From: an uncultured Dehalococcoidia bacterium
GTDB taxonomy: Bacteria; Chloroflexota; Dehalococcoidia; Bin125
Reading direction: 5' to 3'
NCBI GenBank assembly: GCA_958295515.1
Contig: CATQGW010000001.1
Location: forward strand, 706,923-770,922
DNA: 64,000 nucleotides
Part shown: piece after piece, positions 36,592 through 45,331 of the stretch
Layout of the letters: each line of letters begins with the position of its first letter
How positions within the stretch are numbered: position 1 is the stretch's first letter
Notes under the pieces: model-generated
What the model was told of the DNA's origin: nothing
Database searches by the model: none
Seen by the model: the letters and a program-made list of their open reading frames with translations, nothing else
Translations under genes and position numbers: made by a program

Positions 36592-39096
36592 TTATTCCAG
36601 CTGGCCGAATTCGCGGGTGGTGTCGACTACGGCGATGGAGGCGACGCCGCCATCGGGGACGTTCATCACCTTGACGCCTTTGGTCGAGCGGCTGCACTGG
36701 CGGATTTGGCTGACCTCGGTGCGCAGAATCTTGCCCTGGGCGGAGATCAGCACCAGCTCTTCGTCGCCGCGGACGACGCACATTCCGACGATCTCGCGCG
36801 TCTCGCTGCTGATCTTGTGGCCGATCATGCCTTTGCCGGCGCGGCCCTTGGTGTTGTACTCGGTCTCCGGGGTGCGCTTGCCGAAGCCGCCGGCGGTGAC
36901 TGTGAGGATCTCCGCTTGATCGGAGCGCAGTATGTCCCGCTGCGTGCGCAGCCGCTGGAGGCCGACCAGCGACCCGCCGTCGGGCACCACGATGCCGCGC
37001 ACGCCGCCGCTGGTGCGCGAGGCCTGGCGCAGCGCATCAACCGCGAAGCGGATTGCTTGCCCGGCGCTGGTCATGACCAGCACATCGTCGTCGGCGCGCG
37101 CGAACGCCGCTTCGACCAGCTCGTCGTCATCATCGAGATTGAAGGCGTTCAGCCCGCTGCGGCGCACGTTGGCGAAGGCCGAGAGCGGCGTTTTCTTCAC
37201 CTTCCCCTGCCGCGTGCCGAGGATGATGTAGTCGTCGGCGAAGTCGGTGACCGGCACGACGGTGGTGACCCGCTCTTCGGGCTGGAGGTCGAGCAGGTTG
37301 CGGACGGGCAGGCCGCGCCACTCACGGGAGCGCTCCTCGATTTCGTGTGTCTGCATGCAGAAGACACGGCCCTTGTCGGTGAAGAAGAGCAGCTGGTCGT
37401 GGGTGTCGCAGGCGATCATGCGGGCCGGCGCTTCGGCGTCCTGCGCCGCGGCGGTGCCGTTGCTGCGCTTGGCGACGCCCTTGACGCCCATCCCGCCGCG
37501 CCGCTGCGAGCGGAAGGCGTCAACCGCCTGGCGCTTGATGTAGCCGTGCCGCGTCAGCGTCACGACCGAGGCCTGGTGCGGCACGAGGTCGGCTTCGCTG
37601 AACTGCTCGACGCTGCGATCGATGATCTGCGTCTTGCGCTCCGTGTTGTACATCTCGACCAACTCGTCGAGGTCGCCGGCGATCACGCCGTCGATCTTCT
37701 TGGGGTCGGCGAGCAGCCCTTCGAGGTATTCGATCGTCTCGGTGAGGTCCTGGTATTCCTCCTCGAGCCGCGTGCGCTCGAGTGCGGCCAGGCGGCGCAG
37801 CTGCATATCGAGCACCGCCTGCGCCTGGCGCTCGGTGAGGTCGAACGGGTCTTCCTGTAGGCGGTCGCGCGCGGCGTCGGCCGATTCGGCGGCGCGGATG
37901 GCGGCGATGATCTCGTCGATCATGTCGATCGCCTTGAGCAGGCCCTCGACGATGTGGTGCCGCTCGCGCGCCTTCTCGAGATCGAACTCCGCCCGTCGGC
38001 GCACGATTTCGCGGCGGTGATCGATGAACGCGGTGATCAGCTGGATCAGCGAGAAGGTGCGCGGCCGTCCGCCGGTGAGCGCGACGAAGTTGGTGTCGTA
38101 GCGGATCTGCAGGTCGGTCGAGCGGTAGAGGTGAGCCAGCACCGTTTTGACGTTGGCGTCGCGCCCAAGTTCGACGACCAGCCGCATGCCGTGGCGGTCC
38201 GACTCGTCGCGCAGGTCGCGGATGCCGTCGATCTTCTTGTCGCGCACATGCTGTGCGACCTGTTCGATGATCCGCACCTTGTTCGCCTGGTAGGGGATTT
38301 CGGTGAAGACGATCTGCACGCGGCTGCCGGCGACTTCTTCGATGTGCTGCCTGCCGCGCAGGGTGAAGCCGCCGCGCCCGCGCGCATAGGCGTTCTTCAA
38401 GTCTTCGTCGTTTTCCCCTGAGAACAGGATCCCCGAGCTGGGGAAATCCGGGCCCTTCAGCACCGTCATCAGATCGCCGATTGAGGCGTCGGGGCGCTCG
38501 ATCACCATCTTGATCGCGGCGGCGACCTCGCCGAGGTTGTGCGGCGGCATCTTGCAGGCCATCGCCACCGCGATCCCGGCTGCGCCGTTGACGAGCAGGT
38601 TGGGCAGCCGACCGGGCAATACCACCGGTTCATTCAGCGATTCATCGAAGTTCGGCGCGAAGTCGACGGTGTTTTTGTCGAGGTCGGCGAGCATCTCCTC
38701 GCAGGCGGGGCTGAGCCGCGCCTCGGTGTAACGCATCGCTGCGGGCGGATCGTGATCAACCGAGCCGTAGTTGCCCTGTCCGTCGATCAGCGGGACTCGC
38801 ATGCTCCAGGGCTGCGCCATCCGCACCATCGCCTCGTAGACCGGCACATCGGAGTGCGGGTGGTACTTGCCCAGCACCTCGCCGACGATCCGGGCGCTCT
38901 TGCGGTGCGCCTGATTGGCGCGCATTCCGAGGTCGTCCATCGCATACAGAATGCGCCGCTGCACGGGCTTGAGGCCGTCGCGCACATCGGGTAGGGCGCG
39001 CGACACGATTACGCTCATTGCGTAATCGAGATACGACGATTGCATCTCTTCGACGAGCTGCTGTGCGCGGATATTGTCGGCTGATTCGGTTACCAC
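36592..39096 (-). CDS. gyrA: DNA gyrase subunit A
   Basis: An 834-residue type IIA topoisomerase subunit. The catalytic Tyr is in [11 protein letters not shown] (Tyr about 123), and the C-terminal beta-pinwheel has the GyrA box QRRGGMG (canonical QRRGGKG), so this is gyrase rather than ParC. The quinolone-pocket segment reads [10 protein letters not shown] (79-88) where most bacteria have HPHGDSAVYD. The GTG start follows CGGAG by about 8 bases; the 128-base gap upstream is less GC-rich and probably holds its promoter, though I could not pin hexamers. gyrB is not adjacent. Confidence 0.96.
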   Translation of the reverse strand: MVTESADNIRAQQLVEEMQSSYLDYAMSVIVSRALPDVRDGLKPVQRRILYAMDDLGMRANQAHRKSARIVGEVLGKYHPHSDVPVYEAMVRMAQPWSMRVPLIDGQGNYGSVDHDPPAAMRYTEARLSPACEEMLADLDKNTVDFAPNFDESLNEPVVLPGRLPNLLVNGAAGIAVAMACKMPPHNLGEVAAAIKMVIERPDASIGDLMTVLKGPDFPSSGILFSGENDEDLKNAYARGRGGFTLRGRQHIEEVAGSRVQIVFTEIPYQANKVRIIEQVAQHVRDKKIDGIRDLRDESDRHGMRLVVELGRDANVKTVLAHLYRSTDLQIRYDTNFVALTGGRPRTFSLIQLITAFIDHRREIVRRRAEFDLEKARERHHIVEGLLKAIDMIDEIIAAIRAAESADAARDRLQEDPFDLTERQAQAVLDMQLRRLAALERTRLEEEYQDLTETIEYLEGLLADPKKIDGVIAGDLDELVEMYNTERKTQIIDRSVEQFSEADLVPHQASVVTLTRHGYIKRQAVDAFRSQRRGGMGVKGVAKRSNGTAAAQDAEAPARMIACDTHDQLLFFTDKGRVFCMQTHEIEERSREWRGLPVRNLLDLQPEERVTTVVPVTDFADDYIILGTRQGKVKKTPLSAFANVRRSGLNAFNLDDDDELVEAAFARADDDVLVMTSAGQAIRFAVDALRQASRTSGGVRGIVVPDGGSLVGLQRLRTQRDILRSDQAEILTVTAGGFGKRTPETEYNTKGRAGKGMIGHKISSETREIVGMCVVRGDEELVLISAQGKILRTEVSQIRQCSRSTKGVKVMNVPDGGVASIAVVDTTREFGQLE

Positions 39097-39224
39097 ATCG
39101 TGCTCCGGTCCAGCCTGAGAGCCCCGCCCAAACCGCGCCTCTACCAGATATCAACCAGACTATCAGATCGTGGGTGATTTCGCTAGCGTTGGGATACCGC
39201 AGCGTAATATGTTGTCCACGCTGT

Positions 39225-39935
39225 TCAGTCGAGCCGCCGCCAGCCCGCGGGGACGGGATTGGGCGCCGCGGCAGCTTCCCCGCCGCCCCAGCGCTCCAGC
39301 AGCCGCGACTCGGCTGAGGCGTCCTGCGCGTCGAACCAGACCGTCTCGCCGTCCTCATCCTCGCCGCTGCGGAGCACGGAATCAAACCACCAGGCGTAGA
39401 CCGCCGCAGGGCGCGGCAGGCCGTCGGGCAGGGTCAGCGCAGCGGCCAGGGGTTCGCCGCCGACCAGCGCGTAGCGCGGCCCCTCCGTCTCGCGCACCCG
39501 CGCCAGCTGCGACTCGGTCAGCCACTGCAGCCAGGTGCGCTCGATGTGTCCGGGGCGCTCCGCGAGCGTGACAGGCACGTAGCCGCGCCGCGAGAGGACC
39601 GGGCAGCCGGCGACGCCGAAGCCGTCCAGCGCGCTTGGCGCGGTGATCACGCCTTCGTTGGCGCACGGAAGCCCTGCGAATTTGTCGAAGAGTTGGCGGG
39701 GATAGGCGTTGGAGCCGACGGCGAGCAGGGCGGCGCGCACGTTGAAGCCGCCGCCGCGCGACGCCAGCCAGTCGTCCAGCGCCGCCGCGTCGAACACGCC
39801 CTGTAGTTCGCGCAGCTCTGCGCCGACCAGCGCGAAGGAGCGGCGTTGTGCGGGCGGGCGGGCGTCGGGGTAGCGCTGCGGCTGGTCGGACAGCGAGGGC
39901 AGTTCGCGCACATCGCGGCTCGGTCCGAATTCCAC
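39225..39935 (-). CDS. hypothetical protein with GGCT-like VGSN motif
   Basis: A 236-residue cytoplasmic protein. LLAVGSNAYPRQLFDKFAG (about 70-88) resembles the YGSN substrate loop of gamma-glutamylcyclotransferase-fold proteins, but the family catalytic Glu cannot be assigned with confidence. The C-terminal part is acidic with WWFDSVL and WFDAQD segments. GTG 39935 is the start. It lies 128 bases upstream of gyrA on the same strand and divergent from the aldo/keto reductase. Function unknown. Confidence 0.6.
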   Translation of the reverse strand: MEFGPSRDVRELPSLSDQPQRYPDARPPAQRRSFALVGAELRELQGVFDAAALDDWLASRGGGFNVRAALLAVGSNAYPRQLFDKFAGLPCANEGVITAPSALDGFGVAGCPVLSRRGYVPVTLAERPGHIERTWLQWLTESQLARVRETEGPRYALVGGEPLAAALTLPDGLPRPAAVYAWWFDSVLRSGEDEDGETVWFDAQDASAESRLLERWGGGEAAAAPNPVPAGWRRLD

Positions 39936-40038
39936 GATGGCTGCTCCCGTCTCTCGCCCCGCGCGCCCAAGGCTGATCGCGGATAGGCTCGCATTCGGGC
40001 GGCAGATGCGCCGCAGGCCGACGAACGGAGCAGTCGCA

Positions 40039-41046
40039 ATGATGCGCTATCGCCGTCTTGGGCGCACCGGGTTGGTTGTCTCCGAAGTTGGGTTGGGCGG
40101 CGGCGGGATCGGTCGGGTCTGGGGCGAAACGACCGAGGAGGAGATCGCGGAGACGATCGCGCTGGCGCTGCGCGAGGGGATCAATTTCTTCGATGTGGCG
40201 CCCAGCTACGGCGACGGGCAGGCGGAAGAGAATCTCGGCCGCGCGCTCGCGGCGTCGGGCGACTACCGCGACCGCGCGCTGGTGGCGACCAAAGTCTCGC
40301 TGGCGGAAGGCGATCTGGACGACATCGCCGGCGCTGCCGAGCGTTCGCTGACGCGCAGTCTCGAACTGCTGCGCCGCGACCATGTGGACCTCTTCCAGTT
40401 GCACAACGGCATCGCCGCCGAGCGCGGACGCTTCCGCCGCTCGGTGACTCCGCAGGATGTGCTCGGCGCTGGCCGCGCGCTGGCCGCGCTGGAGCGGCTG
40501 CGCGAGGCGGGGTTGACGCGCTTCATCGGGATCACCGGGCTCGGTGAGGCGAGCGCCGTGCGACAAACACTCAGCGAGGGCGATTTCGACACCGTGCAGG
40601 TCTACTACAACCTGCTCAATCCCTCGGCGGCGCGCCCGCTGCCGAGCGGCTCGACGCTGCACGACCACGGGCAGCTGCTGGAACTGGCCGAGCGTCTGGG
40701 CATCGGCGTGATCGGCATTCGCAGCCACGCCGGCGGGGCGCTGAGCGGACCGCTCGACCGCGAGGTTGCGGGCGACTCGCTGGTGGCGCTGGACGCGCAG
40801 CGCAGCGAACGGCTAGCTTTTCTGACGGAAGACGGCGCTGCGCCGCTTTCGCAGATTGCGACTCGCTACGTGCTTGAACAGCGTGCGGTCGCCTCGGTGA
40901 TTCCGGGGGTGAAGAACCGCGCGGAGCTGGCCGACGCGGTTGCGGCGATGGAGCTGCCGCCGCTGAGCGTGGAGCAGCGGGCGCGGCTCGAAGGCGAGTT
41001 GGAGCGCGATTTCGGCCTGCGCGAAGCGCAGGAGCGGCTGCTCTAG
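40039..41046 (+). CDS. aldo/keto reductase
   Basis: A 335-residue NAD(P)H-dependent (alpha/beta)8-barrel oxidoreductase. The start MRYRRLGRTGLVVSEVGLG is typical. The catalytic tetrad is visible as Asp and Tyr in FFDVAPSYGDGQAEENLG (about 51-68), Lys in VATKVS (about 81-86) and His in FQLHNG (about 118-123). Cofactor binding is suggested by VIPGVKNRAEL near the C-terminus. CGGAG at 40026-40030 supports ATG 40039. Substrate unknown; the chain lacks the Fe-S C-terminal domain of some relatives. Confidence 0.92.
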   Translation: MMRYRRLGRTGLVVSEVGLGGGGIGRVWGETTEEEIAETIALALREGINFFDVAPSYGDGQAEENLGRALAASGDYRDRALVATKVSLAEGDLDDIAGAAERSLTRSLELLRRDHVDLFQLHNGIAAERGRFRRSVTPQDVLGAGRALAALERLREAGLTRFIGITGLGEASAVRQTLSEGDFDTVQVYYNLLNPSAARPLPSGSTLHDHGQLLELAERLGIGVIGIRSHAGGALSGPLDREVAGDSLVALDAQRSERLAFLTEDGAAPLSQIATRYVLEQRAVASVIPGVKNRAELADAVAAMELPPLSVEQRARLEGELERDFGLREAQERLL

Positions 41047-41101
41047 GGGCGGCTGACCATAGGCGTCCGACCCCGTAGCTTCCCCTGCAAGAGGGTTGTG
41101 C

Positions 41102-41767
41102 GTGTCCGAGTCCACAGTGCCCAACATCGTCATTCGGCGGCTGCCGCTGTACGCGCGCGAGCTGGGGCTGCTCGAAGCGGAGGGGTGCGCGTACATCTCG
41201 TCCAAGGAATTGGGTCATCGGCTGGATGTGACGCCGGCGCAGATTCGCAAGGATCTGTCCTATTTCGGGCGTTTCGGCAGGCAGGGGCGCGGCTACGACG
41301 TGGGCGATCTGCGGCAGCGGCTGCGTCGGATCCTGGGTCTCGACGGACGGGTGCAGCGGATGGTGCTGGTCGGCGTGGGGCAGCTCGGGCGGGCGGTGCT
41401 CGACTACGCGGGTTTCCCGATGCAGGGTTTCCATGTGGTGCGCGCGTTCGACTCGGATCCGGAGGTGATTGGGCGGGTGATCGCGGATGTGCAGGTCGAC
41501 GACGTAGCGGATCTGCCAGGCTACCTGGAGCGGCAGCCCGTGGCGCTGGCGATCGTGACGGTGCCGGCCGCCGCGGCGCGCTCGGTGGTGGAGACGCTGG
41601 TGGCCGGGGGCGTGAACGCGATTCTCAGCTATGCGCCGATCGCGACGGCGGTTCCCGACGGGGTGCATCTGCGCCAAATCGATCCGGTGATGGAGCTGCA
41701 AAGCATGGCCTACTACATCCGGCAGGGCGAGCTGAACCACACCGCCGAGGTCGAGCCGGGCGGGTAG
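41102..41767 (+). CDS. rex: redox-sensing transcriptional repressor Rex
   Basis: A 221-residue repressor that senses the NADH/NAD+ ratio. The winged-helix domain includes YISSKELGHRLDVTPAQIRKDLSYFG (residues about 31-56), followed by the NADH-binding Rossmann domain with LVGVGQLGRAVLDY (about 89-102) and the domain-swapped C-terminal helix LQSMAYYIRQGEL. GAGGG at 41091-41095 favours GTG 41102 over TTG 41096. It probably represses fermentation or respiratory genes elsewhere; I see no clear TTGTGAA-type Rex operator next to it. Confidence 0.95.
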   Translation: MSESTVPNIVIRRLPLYARELGLLEAEGCAYISSKELGHRLDVTPAQIRKDLSYFGRFGRQGRGYDVGDLRQRLRRILGLDGRVQRMVLVGVGQLGRAVLDYAGFPMQGFHVVRAFDSDPEVIGRVIADVQVDDVADLPGYLERQPVALAIVTVPAAAARSVVETLVAGGVNAILSYAPIATAVPDGVHLRQIDPVMELQSMAYYIRQGELNHTAEVEPGG

Positions 41768-41851
41768 CCATCCTTCGCCTCCCGCACAAGAGAGGGCAGG
41801 GGAAGATCGGCTAGCATCAGGGCAATCGGCGGTCACAGTTGGGAGTTCCCC

Positions 41852-42988
41852 ATGCGCTTCGGCATCTTCTACGAAATTTCGGTTCCCCGGCCCTGGGAGG
41901 ACGACATCGAGCACACGGTGTATCACCGCTGCCTGGAGCAGGTGCGGGTGGCGGATGAGGTGGGCTTTCACTCCGTCTGGGCGGTGGAGCACCACTTCCT
42001 CGAGGAGTACTCGCACTGCTCGGCGCCGGAGCTGTTCCTGACGGCCTGCGCGATGCAGACGAAGCAGATTCGCGTGGGGCACGGGATTGTGGTCTGCGTG
42101 CCGCAGTTCAACCACCCGATTCGGGCGGCGGAGCGGGCGGCGGTGCTGGACATCCTGAGCGACGGGCGGCTGGAGTTCGGGACGGGCCGCTCGGCGACCT
42201 GGACCGAGTTGGGCGGGATGGACGCCAACCCGGACGAGACGAAGGAGACGTGGGACGAGTACACGCGCACGATTCCGCAGATGTGGACGAACGAGCGCTA
42301 CGGCTATGAGGGCCGCGCGTTCCGCATGCCGACCCGCGCGGTGCTGCCCAAGCCCTATCAGAAGCCGCACCCGCCGATGTGGGTGGCGGTCTCCAGCCCG
42401 GGCACGGAGACCGATGCCGCCGAGCGCGGGATGGGCTCGCTGGGCCTGACCTTCGGCGGCTTCGCCGAGCAGGAGCAGAAGGTCAACGCCTACCGCCGGC
42501 GCATCCAGGACTGCGAACCGGTCGGCGCGTTCGTGAACGAGAATGTGGCCACGGTCAACTTCCTCTACTGCCACCCGGACAACGAGGTGGGCGTGCAGAC
42601 GGGCAGCCGGTTGACCGGCTCGTTCGCCTACCTGGCGGCGCTGCTGCTGCCGGTGCGCGAGGTGCATCCGACCCGCTCCTACCCCAATCCGGGGCTGCTC
42701 GCGGCCAGCCGCCAGCAGGCGGCGCAAAACCCCGGCGAGGGCGCCAGCGCGCCTGAGGGCGTCTGCATCGGCAACCCCGATCGGCTGATCGAGGAGATCA
42801 AGAAGTGGGAGGCCTGCGGGGTGGATCAGATCAACTTCCTGCTCAACGCGCTGGAGACGATCCCGCAGGAGCAGGTGCTGGACAGTCTGCGGCTGTTCGG
42901 CGAAGAGGTGATGCCGCACTTCCGCGACGACGCGGCGCCGGCGGCAGCCGAGCGCGAGCTGGCCGGCGCGGCCGGCAGCGGCGACTAG
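41852..42988 (+). CDS. LLM-class flavin-dependent oxidoreductase
   Basis: A 378-residue luciferase-like TIM-barrel enzyme. Features are MRFGIFYEISVPRPW at the start, WAVEHHFLEEYSHCSAPELF (about 44-63), VGHGIVVCVPQFNHPIRAAER (about 75-95), and SDGRLEFGTGRS (about 102-113). This branch includes FMNH2-dependent monooxygenases working with a separate flavin reductase. TAGCAT at about 41812 may be a -10. It is first of a four-gene same-strand run with an ADC-like protein, a dehalogenase-like hydrolase and leuD, with gaps of 30-45 bases. Confidence 0.9.
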   Translation: MRFGIFYEISVPRPWEDDIEHTVYHRCLEQVRVADEVGFHSVWAVEHHFLEEYSHCSAPELFLTACAMQTKQIRVGHGIVVCVPQFNHPIRAAERAAVLDILSDGRLEFGTGRSATWTELGGMDANPDETKETWDEYTRTIPQMWTNERYGYEGRAFRMPTRAVLPKPYQKPHPPMWVAVSSPGTETDAAERGMGSLGLTFGGFAEQEQKVNAYRRRIQDCEPVGAFVNENVATVNFLYCHPDNEVGVQTGSRLTGSFAYLAALLLPVREVHPTRSYPNPGLLAASRQQAAQNPGEGASAPEGVCIGNPDRLIEEIKKWEACGVDQINFLLNALETIPQEQVLDSLRLFGEEVMPHFRDDAAPAAAERELAGAAGSGD

Positions 42989-43018
42989 TCCAACCGACAC
43001 CCGAAAGGGAGGCGAATC

Positions 43019-43768
43019 ATGCCGATCAGCGGCACAGCGGAGCTGGTCCCGCTCCTGCCCTACGCGCCGCAGCTGGCGAACCTCGAGACCGAGGCGCTCG
43101 AGCTGCCCAACGTGCAGGTGTTGCAGGTGATCTACGAGACCGATGATCGCAACATGGCGGAGCATCTGCCGCCCGCGCTGCACCCGACGATTCCGCCCAC
43201 GATGCATGTGATCGGCTGGCGCGCCGAGGACGGGCCGCTGGGCGCGTTCACGCTGGCGATGGTGCGGGTGGGCTGCCGCGCGGCGGTGCGTCCGCGCGGG
43301 TTGCCGACGCGCGTGGTCTGCACCGAGGGCGCGGCCGCCGAAGCGCTGCGCGAGCGCTGGGGCTTCCCCGTCACCGTGGGCGACGCCGTGTTGCGCGAGC
43401 GCTACGACCGAGTTTCGATCGAGGTGAACGACGGCGGCGCGAGCGTGCTGGCCGCGCAGATGATCGATCCGATTCCGATCGGCAACGGCGATCTGCTCTA
43501 CACCGCCGGGATGCACCTGGCGACGGTCGAGCGCGAGGGCGAGACGAAGCCCTGGCTGGTGCAGGTTGACGCGGAATTTCAGGTGAGCCGCGCGGATCGC
43601 GGACAGTCGCGGATCGACGCTTTCGACGACGCCTTCTGGTCCGCCGCCAACCTGCGCCCCAACTACCCGATCGTGGCCTCCTACACGACCGCCAACGTGA
43701 CCCTGCCAAGAATCCGCTACATCTGCGATCCCGAGCAGCCGGCGTTCGTCGGCACGGTCGCGCTGTAA
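43019..43768 (+). CDS. acetoacetate decarboxylase-like protein lacking the Schiff-base Lys
   Basis: A 249-residue protein of the ADC (acetoacetate decarboxylase) superfamily, judged from the PPALHPTIPPTMHVIGW strand region (about 51-67), the central sheet and the RERWGFPVTVGDAVL segment (about 111-125). In true ADC this segment reads as GxPKK, whose Lys forms the Schiff base; here it is VT. The protein may therefore act as a hydratase/aldolase-like or binding member. GGGAGG lies upstream of ATG 43019. Located between an LLM oxidoreductase and an alpha/beta hydrolase. Confidence 0.7.
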   Translation: MPISGTAELVPLLPYAPQLANLETEALELPNVQVLQVIYETDDRNMAEHLPPALHPTIPPTMHVIGWRAEDGPLGAFTLAMVRVGCRAAVRPRGLPTRVVCTEGAAAEALRERWGFPVTVGDAVLRERYDRVSIEVNDGGASVLAAQMIDPIPIGNGDLLYTAGMHLATVEREGETKPWLVQVDAEFQVSRADRGQSRIDAFDDAFWSAANLRPNYPIVASYTTANVTLPRIRYICDPEQPAFVGTVAL

Positions 43769-43801
43769 TACCGGTAACGAAAGTCGAGACGAACTGACGC
43801 C

Positions 43802-44686
43802 ATGGCTGAGACTGCGACACTGTTTCCGGGCTTTCGTGAGCACCGCGCGGGGCCGATTTTTGCTCGTGTGGGTGGGACGGGGCCGCCGCTGCTGCTGCTG
43901 CATGGGTTCCCGCAGACGGGGGCGATGTGGCACAAGATTGCGGGTGGGCTGGCGGAGCAGTTCACGGTGGTGGTGGCGGATTTGCTCGGCTACGGGGCGA
44001 GCGAGAGTCCGCCGGGCGACGGCGGGGGCGAGGCCTACTCGAAGCGCACGATGGCGCGGCACATGGTTGAGCTGATGGCCGATCTGGGGCACGAGACGTT
44101 CCGTTTGGCCGGGCACGACCGCGGCGGGCGGGTGTCCTACCGGCTGGCGCTGGATCATCCGCAGCGGGTGGAGCGGCTGGCGCTGCTGGATATCGTGCCG
44201 ACGGTGGAGCAGTTCGAGCAGATGGGCGTGCCGGGCGGTTTGGGCGGCTTCCACTGGTATTTCCTGGCGCAGCCGTCGCCGCTGCCGGAGCGGTTGATTT
44301 CGGGTGAGCCGGACCTGTTCCTGGAGCGGATGCTCGGCGCGTGGGCGGGCGACGACACGGTGTTCAGCGAGGGCGCGATGGCGGAGTACCGCGCGGGGGC
44401 GCGCGATGCGGAGACGGTGCGCAGCTGGTGCGACGACTACCGCTCGGGGGCGCGCTTCGACCTCAATCTGGATCGCAGCGACCGCAGCGAGGGGAAGCGG
44501 ATCGGCTGTCCGCTGCTGGTGCTGTGGGGCGCGGGGCGCGGTCCGAGTCGGCGGGGGCGCTTTATGGCGACCTGGCGGCGCTGGGCGGAGGATGTGCGCG
44601 GCGAGCCGATGGCTTGCGGACATTTCATCCCCGAGGAGGCGCCGGCGGAGTGCGAGCGGGCGCTGCGGGAGTTTTTCGCCGACTGA
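43802..44686 (+). CDS. alpha/beta hydrolase, haloacetate (fluoroacetate) dehalogenase type
   Basis: A 294-residue alpha/beta hydrolase. The oxyanion region is HGFPQT (34-39) and the nucleophile is Asp 106 in GHDRGGR, with carboxylate-binding Arg 107 and Arg 110, the acid Asp 130 and His 274 in CGHFIPEE. The fluoride-pocket pair His 151-Trp 152 and a candidate Tyr 213 are all present, matching the published FAcD pattern (Asp110, Arg111, Arg114, His155, Trp156, Tyr219, His280). Such enzymes hydrolyse haloacetates to glycolate. The position after the LLM and ADC-like genes suggests a catabolic operon. Confidence 0.88.
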   Translation: MAETATLFPGFREHRAGPIFARVGGTGPPLLLLHGFPQTGAMWHKIAGGLAEQFTVVVADLLGYGASESPPGDGGGEAYSKRTMARHMVELMADLGHETFRLAGHDRGGRVSYRLALDHPQRVERLALLDIVPTVEQFEQMGVPGGLGGFHWYFLAQPSPLPERLISGEPDLFLERMLGAWAGDDTVFSEGAMAEYRAGARDAETVRSWCDDYRSGARFDLNLDRSDRSEGKRIGCPLLVLWGAGRGPSRRGRFMATWRRWAEDVRGEPMACGHFIPEEAPAECERALREFFAD

Positions 44687-44731
44687 GCTACGATCAGCGC
44701 AGCATTCGAGACGGAGTGCGAGGAGCGGCAG

Positions 44732-45319
44732 ATGGATGCGGTGACGACGATTCGGGGGACGGCGATTCCGCTGGACCGGGCGGATGTGGACACGGACCAG
44801 ATCATCCCGGCCAAGTATCTGAAGCGGATTGAGCGGACGGGCTACGGGCCGTTCTGCTTCGAGGCGTGGCGCAAGGATCCGGATTTCGTGGTCAATCAGC
44901 CGCAGTATCAGGGGGCGTCGGTGCTGCTGGCGGGGCAGAATTTCGGCTGCGGCTCGTCGCGCGAGCACGCGGTCTGGGCGATTCAGCAGATGGGCGTGGG
45001 GGCGGTGATCGCGCCGTCGTTCGGCGATATTTTCCGCAACAACTCGGCGAAGATGGGGCTGCTGACGGTGGCGCTGGCGCCGGAGGATGTGGCGCACCTG
45101 ATGCGTCTGGCGGAGGGCGAGCCGAGCGCGGCGATCACGGTGGATTTGGAGGCGCAGACGGTCAGCGCGGGCGGCTGGAGCCGCAGCTTCGAGATTGCGC
45201 CGTTCGTGAAGCAGCGGTTGCTGAACGGTCTGGACGACATTTCGATGACGCTGACGCACGCGGATGAGATCGCCGCGTTCGAGTCGGAGCGTCCGCCGGA
45301 GCTGCCGGCGACGGCGTAA
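44732..45319 (+). CDS. leuD: 3-isopropylmalate dehydratase small subunit
   Basis: A 195-residue swivel domain of isopropylmalate isomerase (leucine synthesis). Key segments are DVDTDQIIPAKYLKRIERTGYG (residues 17-38), NFGCGSSREHAVWA (about 70-83) and FGDIFRNNSAKMGLL (about 96-110). The large subunit leuC is not in the window. leuB lies about 4 kb downstream, beyond a lower-GC block, so the two leu genes are probably a split operon. Confidence 0.95.
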   Translation: MDAVTTIRGTAIPLDRADVDTDQIIPAKYLKRIERTGYGPFCFEAWRKDPDFVVNQPQYQGASVLLAGQNFGCGSSREHAVWAIQQMGVGAVIAPSFGDIFRNNSAKMGLLTVALAPEDVAHLMRLAEGEPSAAITVDLEAQTVSAGGWSRSFEIAPFVKQRLLNGLDDISMTLTHADEIAAFESERPPELPATA

Positions 45320-45331
45320 GGCGGGCGCTTC

